Source: Karstenula rhodostoma CBS 690.94 (Eukaryota; Ascomycota; Dothideomycetes; Pleosporales; Didymosphaeriaceae). Taken from it: a stretch of DNA of 64,000 nt. The stretch lies in NCBI GenBank assembly GCA_010093485.1, contig MU001494.1:1767937-1831936 (forward strand), read 5' to 3'. Position numbers and translations under genes: made by a program. Of this stretch, positions 50,898-61,660 are shown piece after piece. Each line of letters starts with the position of its first letter. The stretch's first letter is position 1. The notes beneath the pieces are model-generated. The model saw only the letters and a list, made by a program, of their open reading frames with translations. It ran no database searches and was not told where the DNA came from.

Positions 50898-51775
50898 GTC
50901 CAGTCAGCGAGATGCGGGCTTCGATGGCGCAGGTAGTCAAGCTTCTCCTTATCAGACCTGAGCAGCTGGCCGCTGCGTGATGGTGTCTGTAGATAAGTGA
51001 AAATCGTCTCATTCGAAGCCCTTCTGACGAGGAGCATGTGCTCTCCACAGCTGCTGTATGAACACCTTGACAAGCTTGTCGTGGATCGTCGGTAGAGGGC
51101 CTGGGCCGCCTGGCATTGGCGAGAGGCGACTGCGGCGCTGATGGTCCTTCGGCACCGTGTTGCACGCCCGCTGCCGGTCCGGATTGGCGGCATCGTTCTG
51201 CATGGGGCAGCTGAGGGGGGCGATTGTTTGCCCTGCATATGGGCCATCTGCTCGTCCGTCGCACGTCGAAGAGCAAACAACGAGCCCGCCCCGGCTTCCT
51301 GCGATGGTGTTCTGCAACTGCAACAGACGGCATCTTCACGACGCGCGTGTGCTGGCCCACTGTTTCAGTGCAAACAAGGGCGCGTGCCAGCAGCGCCGTG
51401 GTCGCTTGACCTGCCTTCCTTTCGGGTCAGCGCGCGTGCCGAAGGGTGCTATCGATAACGCCATCCCCGCAGACGATATGTACAGGGCCCGCAGCGTGAG
51501 CTGTACGGTGCTTCTCACACCTACACGTCTTGCTGCTTTGCATCCATCCTCTACGCCGTGACATCCAGAGCTCTCCATGCCCACCTTTCACCTTTAGAAG
51601 CCCGCCGTTGGAAGCTACGCCGTCTAGCCTCGCTGATCCCCCCCGCATGGCGCTAGAATAGAACCGCGCCGCGGCAGTGTAGTCAAAACCGCTCATCCAC
51701 CCGGCACACAGGTCGCCGTAAACACTTCCTCGCTCCTTCTCCTCCCGTTCGTCAGCGACCTCTCCACGCGTTACC
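50898..51775. promoter_or_regulatory. Intergenic, F-box gene promoter
   Basis: 878 bp lie upstream of the F-box/LRR gene. Open frames on both strands are Arg/Ser/Pro-rich chance frames. I see no gene. Confidence 0.45.
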
Positions 51776-53881
51776 ATGGAGCCATTGTCAATCGACTCGG
51801 TTGTGGTCAATACTCCCGGTGAGATGACCCCAAGCGGCCCGCCGACGCCGAGCGAGGCTATACACATTGGGCCACCGAAGCTGAAGGGCCGCCAGCGCCT
51901 CCTCCATGGGCTACAACGGATGGGCTCGTCACCCAGCCTAGCTGGGCTGAGCAGGTCTCGCTCGCACAGCATGCGAGGCCCACCCAAAGCCTCCATGTCG
52001 TGTGTATCGCTGGCATCGGGTGCATCGCCGTACACTCAGTCGTACGGCAGCTCCTACTCCTCGGAGCTCTCGGCCGGCTTCTCCACGGCTCCCACTTCGG
52101 TCGCGAACAGCCCACCGGGCAGCCCTCTGTATGACGAGAAGGCGCGCTTTCGAACCTTCACCCCCGATGGGCCCTCTACCGTGCCGATTCCGTCCGAGTT
52201 CCGGCCGTTGACCAAGGATGGAATCGAAGCCGAGGGCGACTACTTCTCGCGGCCGATCCGGAAGCGCGTGCAACGAAGACCAAACTTCAACTTCTGGTCC
52301 GACATGCCGGCCGAGATTCGTATGCAGACCCTACGCTATCTCGAGCCCAAGGAGATTGTACGATGCTCCGCCGTGTCAAAGACGTGGCACTCCATGTGCT
52401 TCGATGGCCAGCTGTGGAGCGATCTGGATACGTCTGGATTCTATCGCGACATCACTGCCGACGCTCTAGTGAACATCATCACCGCAGCGGGTCCCTTCGT
52501 GCGCGACCTCAATCTTCGCGGGTGCGTGCAATTGCGAGAGCAATGGAGCAAGAAGGGCCTCATCGATGCGTGCCGAAACCTGGAGAACTTTTCCTTGGAA
52601 GGATGCCGCATCGATAGGACATCCATCCACTGCTTTTTGCTGCAAAACAAGTCCTTGGTTCACGTCAACCTGTCAGGTCTGGTTGGCGCAACCAATGCCG
52701 CAATGAAAATACTGGCGAACCACTGCCCGCGTGTGGAGCACCTCAACGTGTCGTGGTGCAACAACATTGACACCAGGGGTCTTCGCAAAGTCGTCGAAAG
52801 CTGCCTGAAGCTGAAAGATCTGCGTGCTGGAGAGGTACGCGGGTGGGATGACGTTGACTTTATGTTCGAATTGTTCAAGCGCAACACCCTAGAAAGGCTT
52901 GTTCTCATGAACTGCGACAGCCTAAACGACGACTCTCTTGCTGCGTTGGTCCAAGGCGTCGACAGCGAAATCGACGTTCTCACTGACCGACCCATCGTTC
53001 CGCCGCGACGACTGAAGCATTTGGACCTCACTCGGTGCCGCGGAATTACCGACGCAGGTGTGAAGAAGTTGGCAAACAATGTTCCCTTCTTGGAGGGCCT
53101 CCAACTTTCCAAATGCCACAGCCTGACCGACGACGCTTTTACTACAGTGCTACCCACGCTCCCCGTTCTTACTCATTTGGATATTGAAGAGCTGGACGGC
53201 CTGACAAACGAGGTACTGAAGTCACTCGCTACGTCAATGTGCGCACCTCACCTCAAGCACCTCTGCATTTCGTACTGCGAATCGTTGGGCGATGCAGGAA
53301 TGCTTCCAGTCCTCAAAGCATGCTCAAGCCTCTGCTCCCTGGAGATGGACAACACCCGAATTTCGGACCTTGTTCTTGCGGAAGCCGCATCGTGCATCCG
53401 CAACCGCAACCGCCATGCGCGAGCACTGACCGGCTCAGAGCGTCCCACCGTCGGTCTTCGCATCGTGGCTTACGACTGCGCAAACGTGACCTGGACGGGT
53501 GTTCGCGAAGTGCTGTCCCGTAACGCAGAGATTTCACGACCGTCGCCCGGCTCGCAGTCAAACACGCCATCGTACCCGCGCGAAATCATTGGCCTCAAAT
53601 GCTTCTATAACTGGCAACCTACGGTTGAAGAGCACACGAAGCGCGTTTTGAGGGGTGATTTTGCCGCAGCTGCACGTCTGGAGCGGAAGTGGGCCGACTG
53701 GATGATGATGAATGAAGAGGCTGGAGTGGGCGGCGCTGGTGCGCGACGGCGACGAAGACGCGCGCGCGAAGCACAGATGATGCATGCCGATGAGGAAGAG
53801 GGCGGTATCGTTGTAGGCACCGGCGGTGTTGGCCGTCGCCGCCGCGCTCGAAGTGGCCCTGGTGGCTGCAGTGTGATGTGA
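51776..53881 (+). CDS. F-box/leucine-rich-repeat protein with C-terminal CaaX box
   Basis: Intronless gene of 701 residues. Residues 1-170 are Ser/Pro-rich disorder. The F-box spans about 173-218 (FWSDMPAEIRMQTLRYLEP, then VRCSAVSKTWHSMCFD). Leucine-rich repeats of the Amn1/FBXL type run from about 240 to 560, with units such as LNLRGCVQL, LNVSWCNNI, LDLTRCRGITDAGVKKLA and LCISYCESLGDAG. The protein should be a substrate adaptor of an SCF ubiquitin ligase, binding Skp1 through the F-box. The last residues are CSVM, a CaaX box that favours farnesylation because it ends in Met. Just before it are two basic clusters (ARRRRRRARE and GRRRRARSG) that would help membrane binding. A membrane-anchored SCF adaptor is therefore likely, comparable in logic to mammalian FBXL2 but not shown to be its orthologue. 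Confidence 0.9.
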   Translation: MEPLSIDSVVVNTPGEMTPSGPPTPSEAIHIGPPKLKGRQRLLHGLQRMGSSPSLAGLSRSRSHSMRGPPKASMSCVSLASGASPYTQSYGSSYSSELSAGFSTAPTSVANSPPGSPLYDEKARFRTFTPDGPSTVPIPSEFRPLTKDGIEAEGDYFSRPIRKRVQRRPNFNFWSDMPAEIRMQTLRYLEPKEIVRCSAVSKTWHSMCFDGQLWSDLDTSGFYRDITADALVNIITAAGPFVRDLNLRGCVQLREQWSKKGLIDACRNLENFSLEGCRIDRTSIHCFLLQNKSLVHVNLSGLVGATNAAMKILANHCPRVEHLNVSWCNNIDTRGLRKVVESCLKLKDLRAGEVRGWDDVDFMFELFKRNTLERLVLMNCDSLNDDSLAALVQGVDSEIDVLTDRPIVPPRRLKHLDLTRCRGITDAGVKKLANNVPFLEGLQLSKCHSLTDDAFTTVLPTLPVLTHLDIEELDGLTNEVLKSLATSMCAPHLKHLCISYCESLGDAGMLPVLKACSSLCSLEMDNTRISDLVLAEAASCIRNRNRHARALTGSERPTVGLRIVAYDCANVTWTGVREVLSRNAEISRPSPGSQSNTPSYPREIIGLKCFYNWQPTVEEHTKRVLRGDFAAAARLERKWADWMMMNEEAGVGGAGARRRRRRAREAQMMHADEEEGGIVVGTGGVGRRRRARSGPGGCSVM

Positions 53882-54388
53882 GCGCGTTCTTGGGCTTCGC
53901 GTCTTCTTCGTTCTTGATTTCCTTTCACATTTTTCTGGTTGTTGTTTGCCGGTGGTTGGTGGTCTCATGGCCTCGCTCTTCGCATTTGCTTGTCCATATT
54001 GTCACTATATTTCCTATGTGGACGTTTTCATCTGTTCCTACTGAGCGTACGAATTAGGTACATTTTCATCAACGCGATCTAGAGGTCGAGTGGGTCTCTC
54101 CCTTGAAACTGGTGTATATTTTAGAGGAGCAATTATAGCGTCATATTGCACTGAAGTCTCCACGCACTTGATGATTACCTTCGTTGTGTTTGACACTTTA
54201 ATCAGCCGATTCCATTGCAACATTGAAGACGTGCAGACACTGCGCCTGGTGCAGGTGGCAGGGTGCACACGTGACACCCGATACCTAAATGGGCGTGGTC
54301 GCTCTTTCCCAGAGCCGCCACCAATCGCTCCACTTGTTCACCACCACATCAAAGATCAGCACCAACTCTCTGGATCTTCATAGCAAAG
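53882..54388. other. Intergenic
   Basis: 507 bp hold the 3' UTR of the F-box gene and the upstream region of the AlkB-like gene. I see no gene. Confidence 0.55.
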
Positions 54389-55186
54389 ATGGATCTACCA
54401 AATGGGCGTGAAGGCCTCGAAGCTTTCAGAATCGCGTCTTTGCCACCCGAGTTCTACTACATACCAAACTTCATCACAGCCTCGGAAGAAGCATCCATCC
54501 TGGACAAAGTATGCTCTCCAATCCCAGATCCAAATCATTTCCCCGCAATACTAACGCCTCAGATCCCCGCCAACCGCTGGATAACCCTCTCCCACCGCCG
54601 CCTCCAAACCCACCCTTCCACCCTCACCAAAACCAACACCCTCCTCGGCGCACCGTTACCACCCTACCTCCTCAACCCTATCACAGAGCGCTTCAAGAAG
54701 CTCGGCATCTTCGACGCCACGCCGCACAGGCAGCCGAATCACGTGCTAATCAATGAGTACAGGAAGGGCGAGGGGATCATGCCGCACGAAGACGGCGCGG
54801 CGTATGCGCCTGTTGTCGCGACGGTTAGTTTGGGCGGGAGTCTCTGTTTGGAGATTACGGGGAAGGGATCCGCCGCTGTGGATGAAGCAGAGTCTAGATC
54901 TGGAGAGGAGGAGAAGTACGCGTTGCCCACGCGGATTCTGCAGGAGCCGCGGAGTCTGCTTGTCACGAGGGGTGCGGCGTACGGCGAGTTGCTGCATGGG
55001 ATTGCGGCTGTGGAGGCGGACGAGGGGCTTAGGGGGGAGACGGTGGCGAATTGGGGGATGTTGGGGGATCGGGGTGTCTATGGGGAGGGAAGGAACGAGC
55101 GCGGTACGAGGGTTAGTTTGACGTATAGGGATGTGTTGAAGGTTAGTGGGGCGGCGTCGAAGGTGCTGGGGATGGGGCGGCGCTGA
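54389..55186 (+). CDS. AlkB-like 2-oxoglutarate/Fe(II) dioxygenase (ALKBH6 type)
   Basis: Exons 54389-54508 and 54563-55186 give 247 residues. The 54-bp intron (donor GTATGC, branch TACTAAC, acceptor CTCAG) is a multiple of three and free of stops, so it can be read through as 18 extra residues. Removing it restores the family alignment ILDKIPANRWITLSHRRLQ. The jelly-roll core has NHVLINEYRKGEGIMPHEDG, with the iron ligands His and Asp in HED, then a distal LLHGI histidine and RVSLTYRDV with the 2-oxoglutarate-binding Arg. ALKBH6-type proteins are oxidative demethylase relatives whose natural substrate is not settled. The insert between strands (residues about 160-185, Glu/Ser-rich) is longer than usual. 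No targeting signal is seen. Confidence 0.88.
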   Translation: MDLPNGREGLEAFRIASLPPEFYYIPNFITASEEASILDKVCSPIPDPNHFPAILTPQIPANRWITLSHRRLQTHPSTLTKTNTLLGAPLPPYLLNPITERFKKLGIFDATPHRQPNHVLINEYRKGEGIMPHEDGAAYAPVVATVSLGGSLCLEITGKGSAAVDEAESRSGEEEKYALPTRILQEPRSLLVTRGAAYGELLHGIAAVEADEGLRGETVANWGMLGDRGVYGEGRNERGTRVSLTYRDVLKVSGAASKVLGMGRR

Positions 55187-55390
55187 ATCGGATTGGCGTC
55201 TGTGGAAGAAGGGGTACGTACGTGGGTGTGAATGACGGCAAACTTGACGAGTGAGTGTAAAGCCTACGAGGCAAGCCCCAACTGCAATGTGCACGGCGTA
55301 TAACCCACCACCACCAGGCAAACCGACCTTCAATCGCACCACCCACTCTACCTACCACCCTTATTCTCAACCACCGGTACCGCGCTTACA

Positions 55391-55606
55391 ATGCTCACTA
55401 AGCTCCACTCAACCCGCCATCTCACCCCCACCCTCCTCATCAGCGCCGCATGCATCGCCGCGTTCGCCGCCTTCTACGTCCTAGACCTCAGCAACATATT
55501 CAGCGCAGCAGAACACTACTGGTATGAGGAAACCATTCACGTGGAGGACCATAGCACTGCGACACAACCCCCTGCATCCGACCAGGTCGATGAGAAGCCC
55601 TTGTGA
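55391..55606 (+). CDS. Small single-span membrane protein, hypothetical
   Basis: A 71-residue frame starts at ATG 55391. It has a short basic N-terminus (MLTKLHSTRHLTP), a clear hydrophobic helix at about residues 14-31 (TLLISAACIAAFAAFYVL) and a hydrophilic acidic tail ending QVDEKPL. The layout fits a small mitochondrial inner-membrane or ER protein. It lies in a gap of about 840 bp between the AlkB-like gene and the esterase gene, on the same strand. I know no family. A chance frame cannot be excluded at this length, but the charge and hydrophobic pattern argue for a gene. Confidence 0.5.
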   Translation: MLTKLHSTRHLTPTLLISAACIAAFAAFYVLDLSNIFSAAEHYWYEETIHVEDHSTATQPPASDQVDEKPL

Positions 55607-56023
55607 TGGAACTGAGCGAGATAAGTCGTGTTAGTCTCCACCACTTTCGCCCATAGCTCTTCTCATCCGAGCAACCACCGAAACCCGTTGGGAGTCTCGC
55701 ATAACCCCGCGTTTTATACCTAGCGTCGCTGTTGCCAATCCTTTTAGATGAGCGGTATCTGGATGTGTCCCATTTAGCCAGGTTCGCACCCTCGGATCTC
55801 ATGTACGCCACGTGGTTCCTGGAATCCCACTTACCAGAGTGGGTTTCCAGATATTCCGGCAGGAGCAATGAGCGACACATCACCAGGACCCCATTCGATA
55901 TGAAATCTACGATGTCCGAACTACATCCGACAAACTCCATACATATGCATATAAAAGAGCGCAAAGCGGCCTGATTCTTTCCCCCAGAACCCCACCACCG
56001 GCCCAGTGTTTCTCCCACCCATA
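55607..56023 (+). promoter_or_regulatory. Esterase promoter with TATA box
   Basis: TATAAAAG at 55951-55958 lies 66 bp before the esterase ATG at 56024. The rest of the 417 bp shows no gene. Confidence 0.6.
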
Positions 56024-56791
56024 ATGGTCCCCGTCGCACTCCTCTCCGCCTTTTCCATCCTCGGGCTCGCCACCGCCCAAAACACCACCATCCGCTACAT
56101 GCCCTTTGGTGACTCCATCACCGAGATCATCTGCTGGCGCGCGCTCCTCTGGGAGAAGCTGCAAACGACCGAGTGGGCATCCGTGAACTTCGTCGGCAGC
56201 GGCAAGACGGAGAACAACTGCAAAGACGCCAAGTACGACCGCGACAACGAAGGCCACTCTGGCTTCCTGGCCATCGACATCGCGACCAAGAACCAGCTGG
56301 ATGGCTGGCTGAAGACGAACCCCGCGGATGTGCTGACGATGCACCTGGGGACCAACGACATCGTGCAGCAGAACAAGAACGTGGCGGATATCATCGCGGC
56401 GTTTACGAGGCTGGTTGGGACGGCGAGGACGCATAATCCGAAGATGAAGATTGTGGTAAGTGTTGGTTCGTTGCTGCGACTGTGACTGTGCTGAGGTTAG
56501 GAGGTCGCGCAGATCATCCCCATGGGCATGGGCTCGTACAACACCAAGATCCAGCAGCTCAACGCGCAGATCCCGCCGTGGGCTGCTGGGCTCAACAAGA
56601 CTGAGTCGCCTATCTGGGTCGTGGATCAGTACACGGGCTTCTCGGGGTCGGCGGACTTGCGCGATGGGGTTCATCCGAATGCGGGTGGGGATAAGAAGAT
56701 GATGGATGTTTGGTACCCGGCGTTGCTTCAGGCGTTTGCGGCAGCTAAGGCGGATCAAGGGACGTCTACGGCGGTCAACTTCATCGCGTGA
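56024..56791 (+). CDS. Secreted SGNH/GDSL esterase (CE3-like)
   Basis: Exons 56024-56455 and 56501-56791 join across a 45-bp intron (donor GTAAGT, acceptor GTTAG) to give 240 residues. The signal peptide is MVPVALLSAFSILGLATAQ. SGNH block I is YMPFGDSITEI with the nucleophile Ser. Block III is HLGTNDI with the oxyanion Asn. Block V is DGVHPN with the catalytic Asp and His. The order and the compact length match carbohydrate esterase family 3 acetylxylan esterases and related deacetylases, which remove acetyl groups from plant hemicellulose. Six or fewer cysteines are present, so disulfide use is limited. Together with the GH3 enzyme it fits extracellular plant-polymer breakdown. The exact substrate is an inference. 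Confidence 0.88.
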
Positions 56792-57774
56792 GATATGGGT
56801 CTCTGGGATGTCCAGGAGGGATGGTTGGGTTCTGGTGGGGGTAGATGGAAGTATGTGGATGGAGCGGGCCGGCCCGCAGTTGCTGTACATATTTGACTAC
56901 ACTTATATGACAGTCAATTCTCTTACAAAAACTTGTTCTGAAATAGTCAATAGTTTGCCGTAGTGAGGGCTCTCTTAGTGCGCTTGTAGCATATTGCGCA
57001 GACTCGTGGCATCGAAGAGCAGGGTAAATACAATATGCAGTTCCATTTTCATCCCTCTCTTCTTTTGCAAGTACCCTTTTCAAGTTGGAATTTCTGGTAG
57101 TCAGTGATCGCGAGAGGTCACATTACAGTGTTGGTTGACCCATTCCGAATTGAGCCAGGCGGCCACATCCGAGACGAATGTTCACAACAGTAGGGGCGGG
57201 CCGACGAAAAGCAAACGAGGCACAGCAGTGAGGACGAGAAGTCCGCGAACTCGCGCGATAGCGAGACAGACCATGGATTGCTGAGCCACAGCAGGAAGGT
57301 TGCAAGGCTCAATGCATGAGACGATAATCTTCCGCTTACAGGCTAGTCCCTTTCGATGGCTAGCGTTTCCGCAGCCCCTCAGCGTTGCATCGAGTCAAAG
57401 ACACCGAGGCCAACGGCCAGATGATCTACACATCGTCTTTGACCCCTCCTTTGCCCCGACATGCCTGCATTAGATGCACGAAACCCGCCGGATTGAGGTA
57501 GCTGCCATGCTGCATGACGTTGCTGGAATGCCATCGCGGCATCGCGCACACACCACATGTGATTGTTTCCCCATCAAGTGTACAAGGCCATGAACGATAA
57601 TGGCGTCGCGTGGGTGCAATAAGAGCCATGGGGAAGGTGGAAGTGTAATGCCAATTTTATGTATGGCTTCACGGCATGCCACTGCCATCACCATGCCCAC
57701 GTCTTTCACCCCACAGCCACAAGGCCTAGCGCCCGAATGACGCACGGGCATTGCCACGGTGCCGGACCTTTTCC
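56792..57774. other. Intergenic, about 1 kb
   Basis: This holds the 3' region of the esterase gene and the upstream region of the six-hairpin glycosidase gene. Only short unsupported frames are present. I see no gene. Confidence 0.5.
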
Positions 57775-57785
57775 TTTAAATATAT
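57775..57785 (+). promoter_or_regulatory. TATA box of six-hairpin glycosidase gene
   Basis: TTTAAATATAT lies 36-46 bp upstream of the ATG at 57821, after a pyrimidine stretch. Confidence 0.6.
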
Positions 57786-57820
57786 CCCGGGGTCCGTCGA
57801 TCGAGGCTGATTTCAACCCC

Positions 57821-60069
57821 ATGGCTACCTTTCTCGTGCTATGGTGGATTTTGGCATCCTCAGTCGGCTTCACATTTGCTGCAGACTGTCCTGCGTCAAG
57901 GCTGCATCTCTCCGAAGCCCCGTATGAAAACTACTTTCTGTCCGACTGCATCACCAGCTCCCATGTCATCGTTACGAGTCCAGACGCCAACACCAACAAC
58001 TCCAATGTCAAACCACGGCTACTTGTAGCATGGCCAGCGGGCAACAGCGGTGCAGCGGCGTATTTTGAGGCCGAAAATGACGGAATGCTTGGTCTGCACC
58101 TCGAAAATTCCACCGCAGATGGGGAGGTGCTGGGGACTGTCAACGAGCCTGCAGCTGATGGAGCCAAGAACGAGAATCCACGTGTAGGTGTGAAGGGTCT
58201 GATTCATTTCGACGCGCCTGCTCTTCTCACCCTGCCCATTCTCGGCAGCGTCCGCTCCATCCGCGACTACTCCGAGGGTGGAGGAGTACTCAGCCCGGAC
58301 GTTCAGAACGCAGTCGTAACGGAGAAATTTGGCAGCGATGGGGGCCAGTTCTCGCGGACTTGGTTTGATGGTGTGACTACCACTTGGATTGACTTCACGC
58401 CTACATCCGGAGCAGAAGCGGTCCGGATCATTACTGGCGGCAAATCGAAGTAAGTACAGTTCTTGGCTTTTGCATGCGAAGCTAAATTCACGTGCAGGCT
58501 CCGTTTCGGCGCTGGAACGTACGAGTTCAGGGCAACTTTCAACTACCCTCAACTAGATCAGCTGAGCCCCTCAGAGGTGCTTAACAACGCTTCGCAAGGC
58601 CTCATAAAGGAAAGCGCCGACCTCACCACGTCGCTGTCTTTCCTGTCCTACTCAAACAAGCTTCTTGCCGGATCTTGGAGGTTCCTAACGTACTTTGGCC
58701 GCGATAGCATGCTCTCAGCGCTTCTTATGCAAGACATCCTCAGCCAAGGAGAAGGGGGCGCACTGGAGGCTGTCATTGGGGCAGTCATCGAACGCATCAA
58801 CAAGACGGATGGAACAGTCTGCCATGAAGAGAACCTAGGAGACTACGCTTCGTTCCTCGCTCGACTGAAAGGTATCGATTCAAGCGCACCCTCGTGCGAC
58901 TACAAAATGGTTGATACGGACTTTTTACTGCCGATTTTGATGAGAGACTACTTTGTAAATACAGACATTGGAAGGAGCAGGGCGACGCCGTTTCTCACCC
59001 TGAAGGCTACTTTCTTGGAGGAAAACGCAGAAGTCGCTTATCGGGAACTAGCACAGCGTACTGCCGAGAAGATTATGAGCATCACTGCACCCTTTGCCTC
59101 CAGCCAAGTTGTGTCCAACCTGATCCACCTTAAAGACGGTGAATCAGTAGGCGAATGGCGAGATTCGAATTCAGGGTTGGGAGGAGGTCGCATCCCATAC
59201 GACGTCAACACAGCTCTTGTGCCCGCTGGTTTACGTGCAATTGCCACGTTGTCTCAAGCAGGCATATTTCCAGATCATCCGGAATGGGCGGATACCGCCG
59301 GCAAGTATGCGCAAGTGTGGGAAGATGAGACACTGCAGTTCTTCGAGGTGTCCGTTTCTCGCAGCGAGGCCCAGCAGCTCATCGAACAGTACGCCTCTGA
59401 TACGGCTCTTGCAGGCCCCTCAAACACCGACCAGATCACGGGCAACGTCACCTTCTATGGCCTTGCTCTTGGAGGCGCCAACAACAAACCGGTCCGCGTG
59501 ATGAATACGGATGATTGCTTCCGCCATTTCCTTCTCAACACTACAAACCAAGATCAGCTCAGCGCTTTCCTTGAACAAACCGCCGATCATATTCTGCAAA
59601 ATTTCCCCGTCGGACTCTCTACCGACGTTGGTCTATTTGTGGCAAACCCTGCGTATGCCGGGAACAAGTCGCTTTCGGGCCAGTTCAAGAACTCCGACTA
59701 CCACGGCACCGTAGTATGGAGCTGGCAGCTTGCCATGATGGCAGCTGGCTTAGGCCGTCAGCTCGCCCGTTGCGATGGGCCTGATGCACCCGGTAAGCGA
59801 ATGTCTTTCTCTTTATTCTCCGCGTACAAACCGCTAACGTTACCACAGAGTTCTGCAACCAAGGCCTTCGCAGCAAAGTCCGAGACGCTTACAAAGCGCT
59901 CTGGGACACGATCAACAAGAACCGCGCTCAGCTGAGTGGCGAGGTCTGGAGCTGGGAGTACAACAACGGGTACAAGCCCGTGCCGCTGAGTGCGTTTTCC
60001 ACCACCGAGAGCGACATCATACAGCTCTGGAGCTTGACGTTCTTGGCTGTACATCAGGAAGATGTATGA
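57821..60069 (+). CDS. Secreted six-hairpin glycosidase-like protein
   Basis: Exons 57821-58449, 58498-59792 and 59849-60069 give 714 residues. Introns of 48 and 56 bp have donors GTAAGT and GTAAGC and acceptors GTGCAG and CCACAG. The signal peptide is MATFLVLWWILASSVGFTFA. The N-terminal 230 residues are a beta-rich domain. The rest is helical, with TYFGRDSMLSALLM, GTVCHEENLGDYASF and the DYKMVDTDFLLPILMRDYF segment. These resemble the catalytic (alpha/alpha)6 domain of amylo-alpha-1,6-glucosidases such as GH133, where GRDS is a hallmark. Further segments are HGTVVWSWQLAMMAAGL and VWSWEYNNGYKPVPLSAF. The fold call is good. The substrate is not known, and a secreted single-domain form differs from intracellular glycogen debranching enzyme. 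Confidence 0.8.
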
Positions 60070-60822
60070 CTCCCAGTGGGACGCTGTGATGTCGGCTTGT
60101 GCAGGGGGACCTACGAGTTGCCGAAGTTTGGCGAGCAAGTTGTGTTGGAGTAGCAGCGACCAGACTTTGTAGCAACAAGATGGTCGACTTCTTGAACTTG
60201 GCATTCAGCGCAGAACCTACCTGCTGACTACTCGTTGCTCATTTCATGACCAGCCGTGAACCTTTGGTCCAACGACCAAACCTCGGGTATCCTTTTTCTT
60301 CACCCCCTAAGCATGCTTTCGCCCGGAGCAGTCTCCGCATAAAATCATACGTACGCGTCGTTATTCTCACGGATCGGAGAATTCACCTCATCCCACGTTG
60401 TACCTATGGTATGTTTGTATCAACCAGAGCCACGGTTACCCACCCACCGATCACCCCCACACTCCCTCCTCCCCGCGGGCGCTTCCCGATAGTCTTCCTC
60501 AGCCCCGGGATCCCGACTCATCAACCAGCTCTTGATCACAGATGGAGGAGGGATTTCCCTCTTCTGCATTGATCCACGGCGCACACTGCCTTGTCGAAGG
60601 TTCACAACCTCACCAAGTCATGTTCGGAATGCGAGGCAAAATTCCATGTGGGCACACGGAATGCCTCCATTCCTCCCAAGCAGCGCCCGAGAACAACGAA
60701 GCCCGTATATAAGAGCAAGTCCACACCACCCCCCCACTCCCTGCCATCCGCTCGCACAGCCATTCTTCCTTCCCTCGATCGATCGATCCATCCACCACCA
60801 CCCAGCGCAGAAAGCCCACACA
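60070..60822 (+). promoter_or_regulatory. Intergenic with TATA box of next secreted-protein gene
   Basis: TATATAAG at 60706-60713 lies about 110 bp upstream of the ATG at 60823, with a GATCGATC repeat near 60777. The remainder shows no gene. Confidence 0.55.
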
Positions 60823-61660
60823 ATGCGCCTCCCCAACCTCACCCTGCTCGCCCTCTCCGCCCTCTCCACCCTCGCCACCTCCACCCCCGCCGAGCGCGTC
60901 ATCTCCCTCCCCGCCATCCTCCCTGCCCCCGGAAAGACCTCCGTCGCCGTCAAAAGCCCCCTCCCCACCACCGCCGCCAAGTCCCCACTCCACCTCGCCT
61001 CAGTCGACGACCCCACCCCGGAGATCCTGACGTACCTCCGCTCCACGCTGGCCGAACTCCGCAAGCACACGCTCGCCATCAACAGCAGCGTTGCGGGCAC
61101 CGCGCGGCTCGACGTGGCGAAGCGCGCGGCGAGCATAGTCACCATCAGAGCAGAGGTCAAGGTGATATGCTACAACATCGCGCAGCTGAACACGGCGAGT
61201 ATTGCGCGGTGGGCGGATAGCGTGGGGGACGTGGCGGCTGTGCGGGCGCAGCTTTCGGCCGCCGTGCAGGAGCTGGTGTGGGAGGTTGTGTATACGCTCA
61301 AGGGCGCGTTGGGGAAGTTGCAGTGCTGTGCNNNNNNNNNNNNNNNNNNNNNNNNNNNNNNNNNNNNNNNNNNNNNNNNNNNNNNNNNNNNNNNNNGCTT
61401 TTGTGGTTGTGGCTAACGGCGGTGTAGCCATCTGGGAACTCCTCGGCTCGCAGGTGTTTGTGCTGCTGGCTTCGTACGGACAGCTCTTCTGCGTCTTGAA
61501 TGTCTGGGTTGATGGGTTCTTGAAGCAACAGCTGGGCTTGTTGAACGCGCAGATTGCGCTGCTGACGAGTGTGTTTTCGGGCTTGTTGACGAATGTGGTG
61601 GATATTATGGGTGGGTTTTTCACGCAGGCGACGAAGCTTTTGGTGTGTCTGCTTTCTTAG
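60823..61660 (+). CDS. Secreted hypothetical protein interrupted by an assembly gap
   Basis: The gene starts at ATG 60823 with signal peptide MRLPNLTLLALSALSTLATS and runs into 65 N at 61332-61396. The 5' part (about 169 residues) is Pro/Ala-rich, then helical with EILTYLRSTLAELRKHTLAI and VQELVWEVVYTLKGALGKL. After the gap a frame continues to the stop at 61660 with hydrophobic helices (VFVLLASYGQLFCVLNVW, LTSVFSGLLTNVVDIM). The two parts are in different frames across the 65 N. Either the gap size is wrong or an intron lies inside it. The helical, Leu/Val-rich composition continues on both sides, which supports one gene. No family is recognised. Confidence 0.6.
61332..61396. other. Assembly gap (65 N)
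   Basis: Unknown bases are read directly. The length is not a multiple of three with respect to the flanking frames, so it is probably an estimate. Confidence 0.98.
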
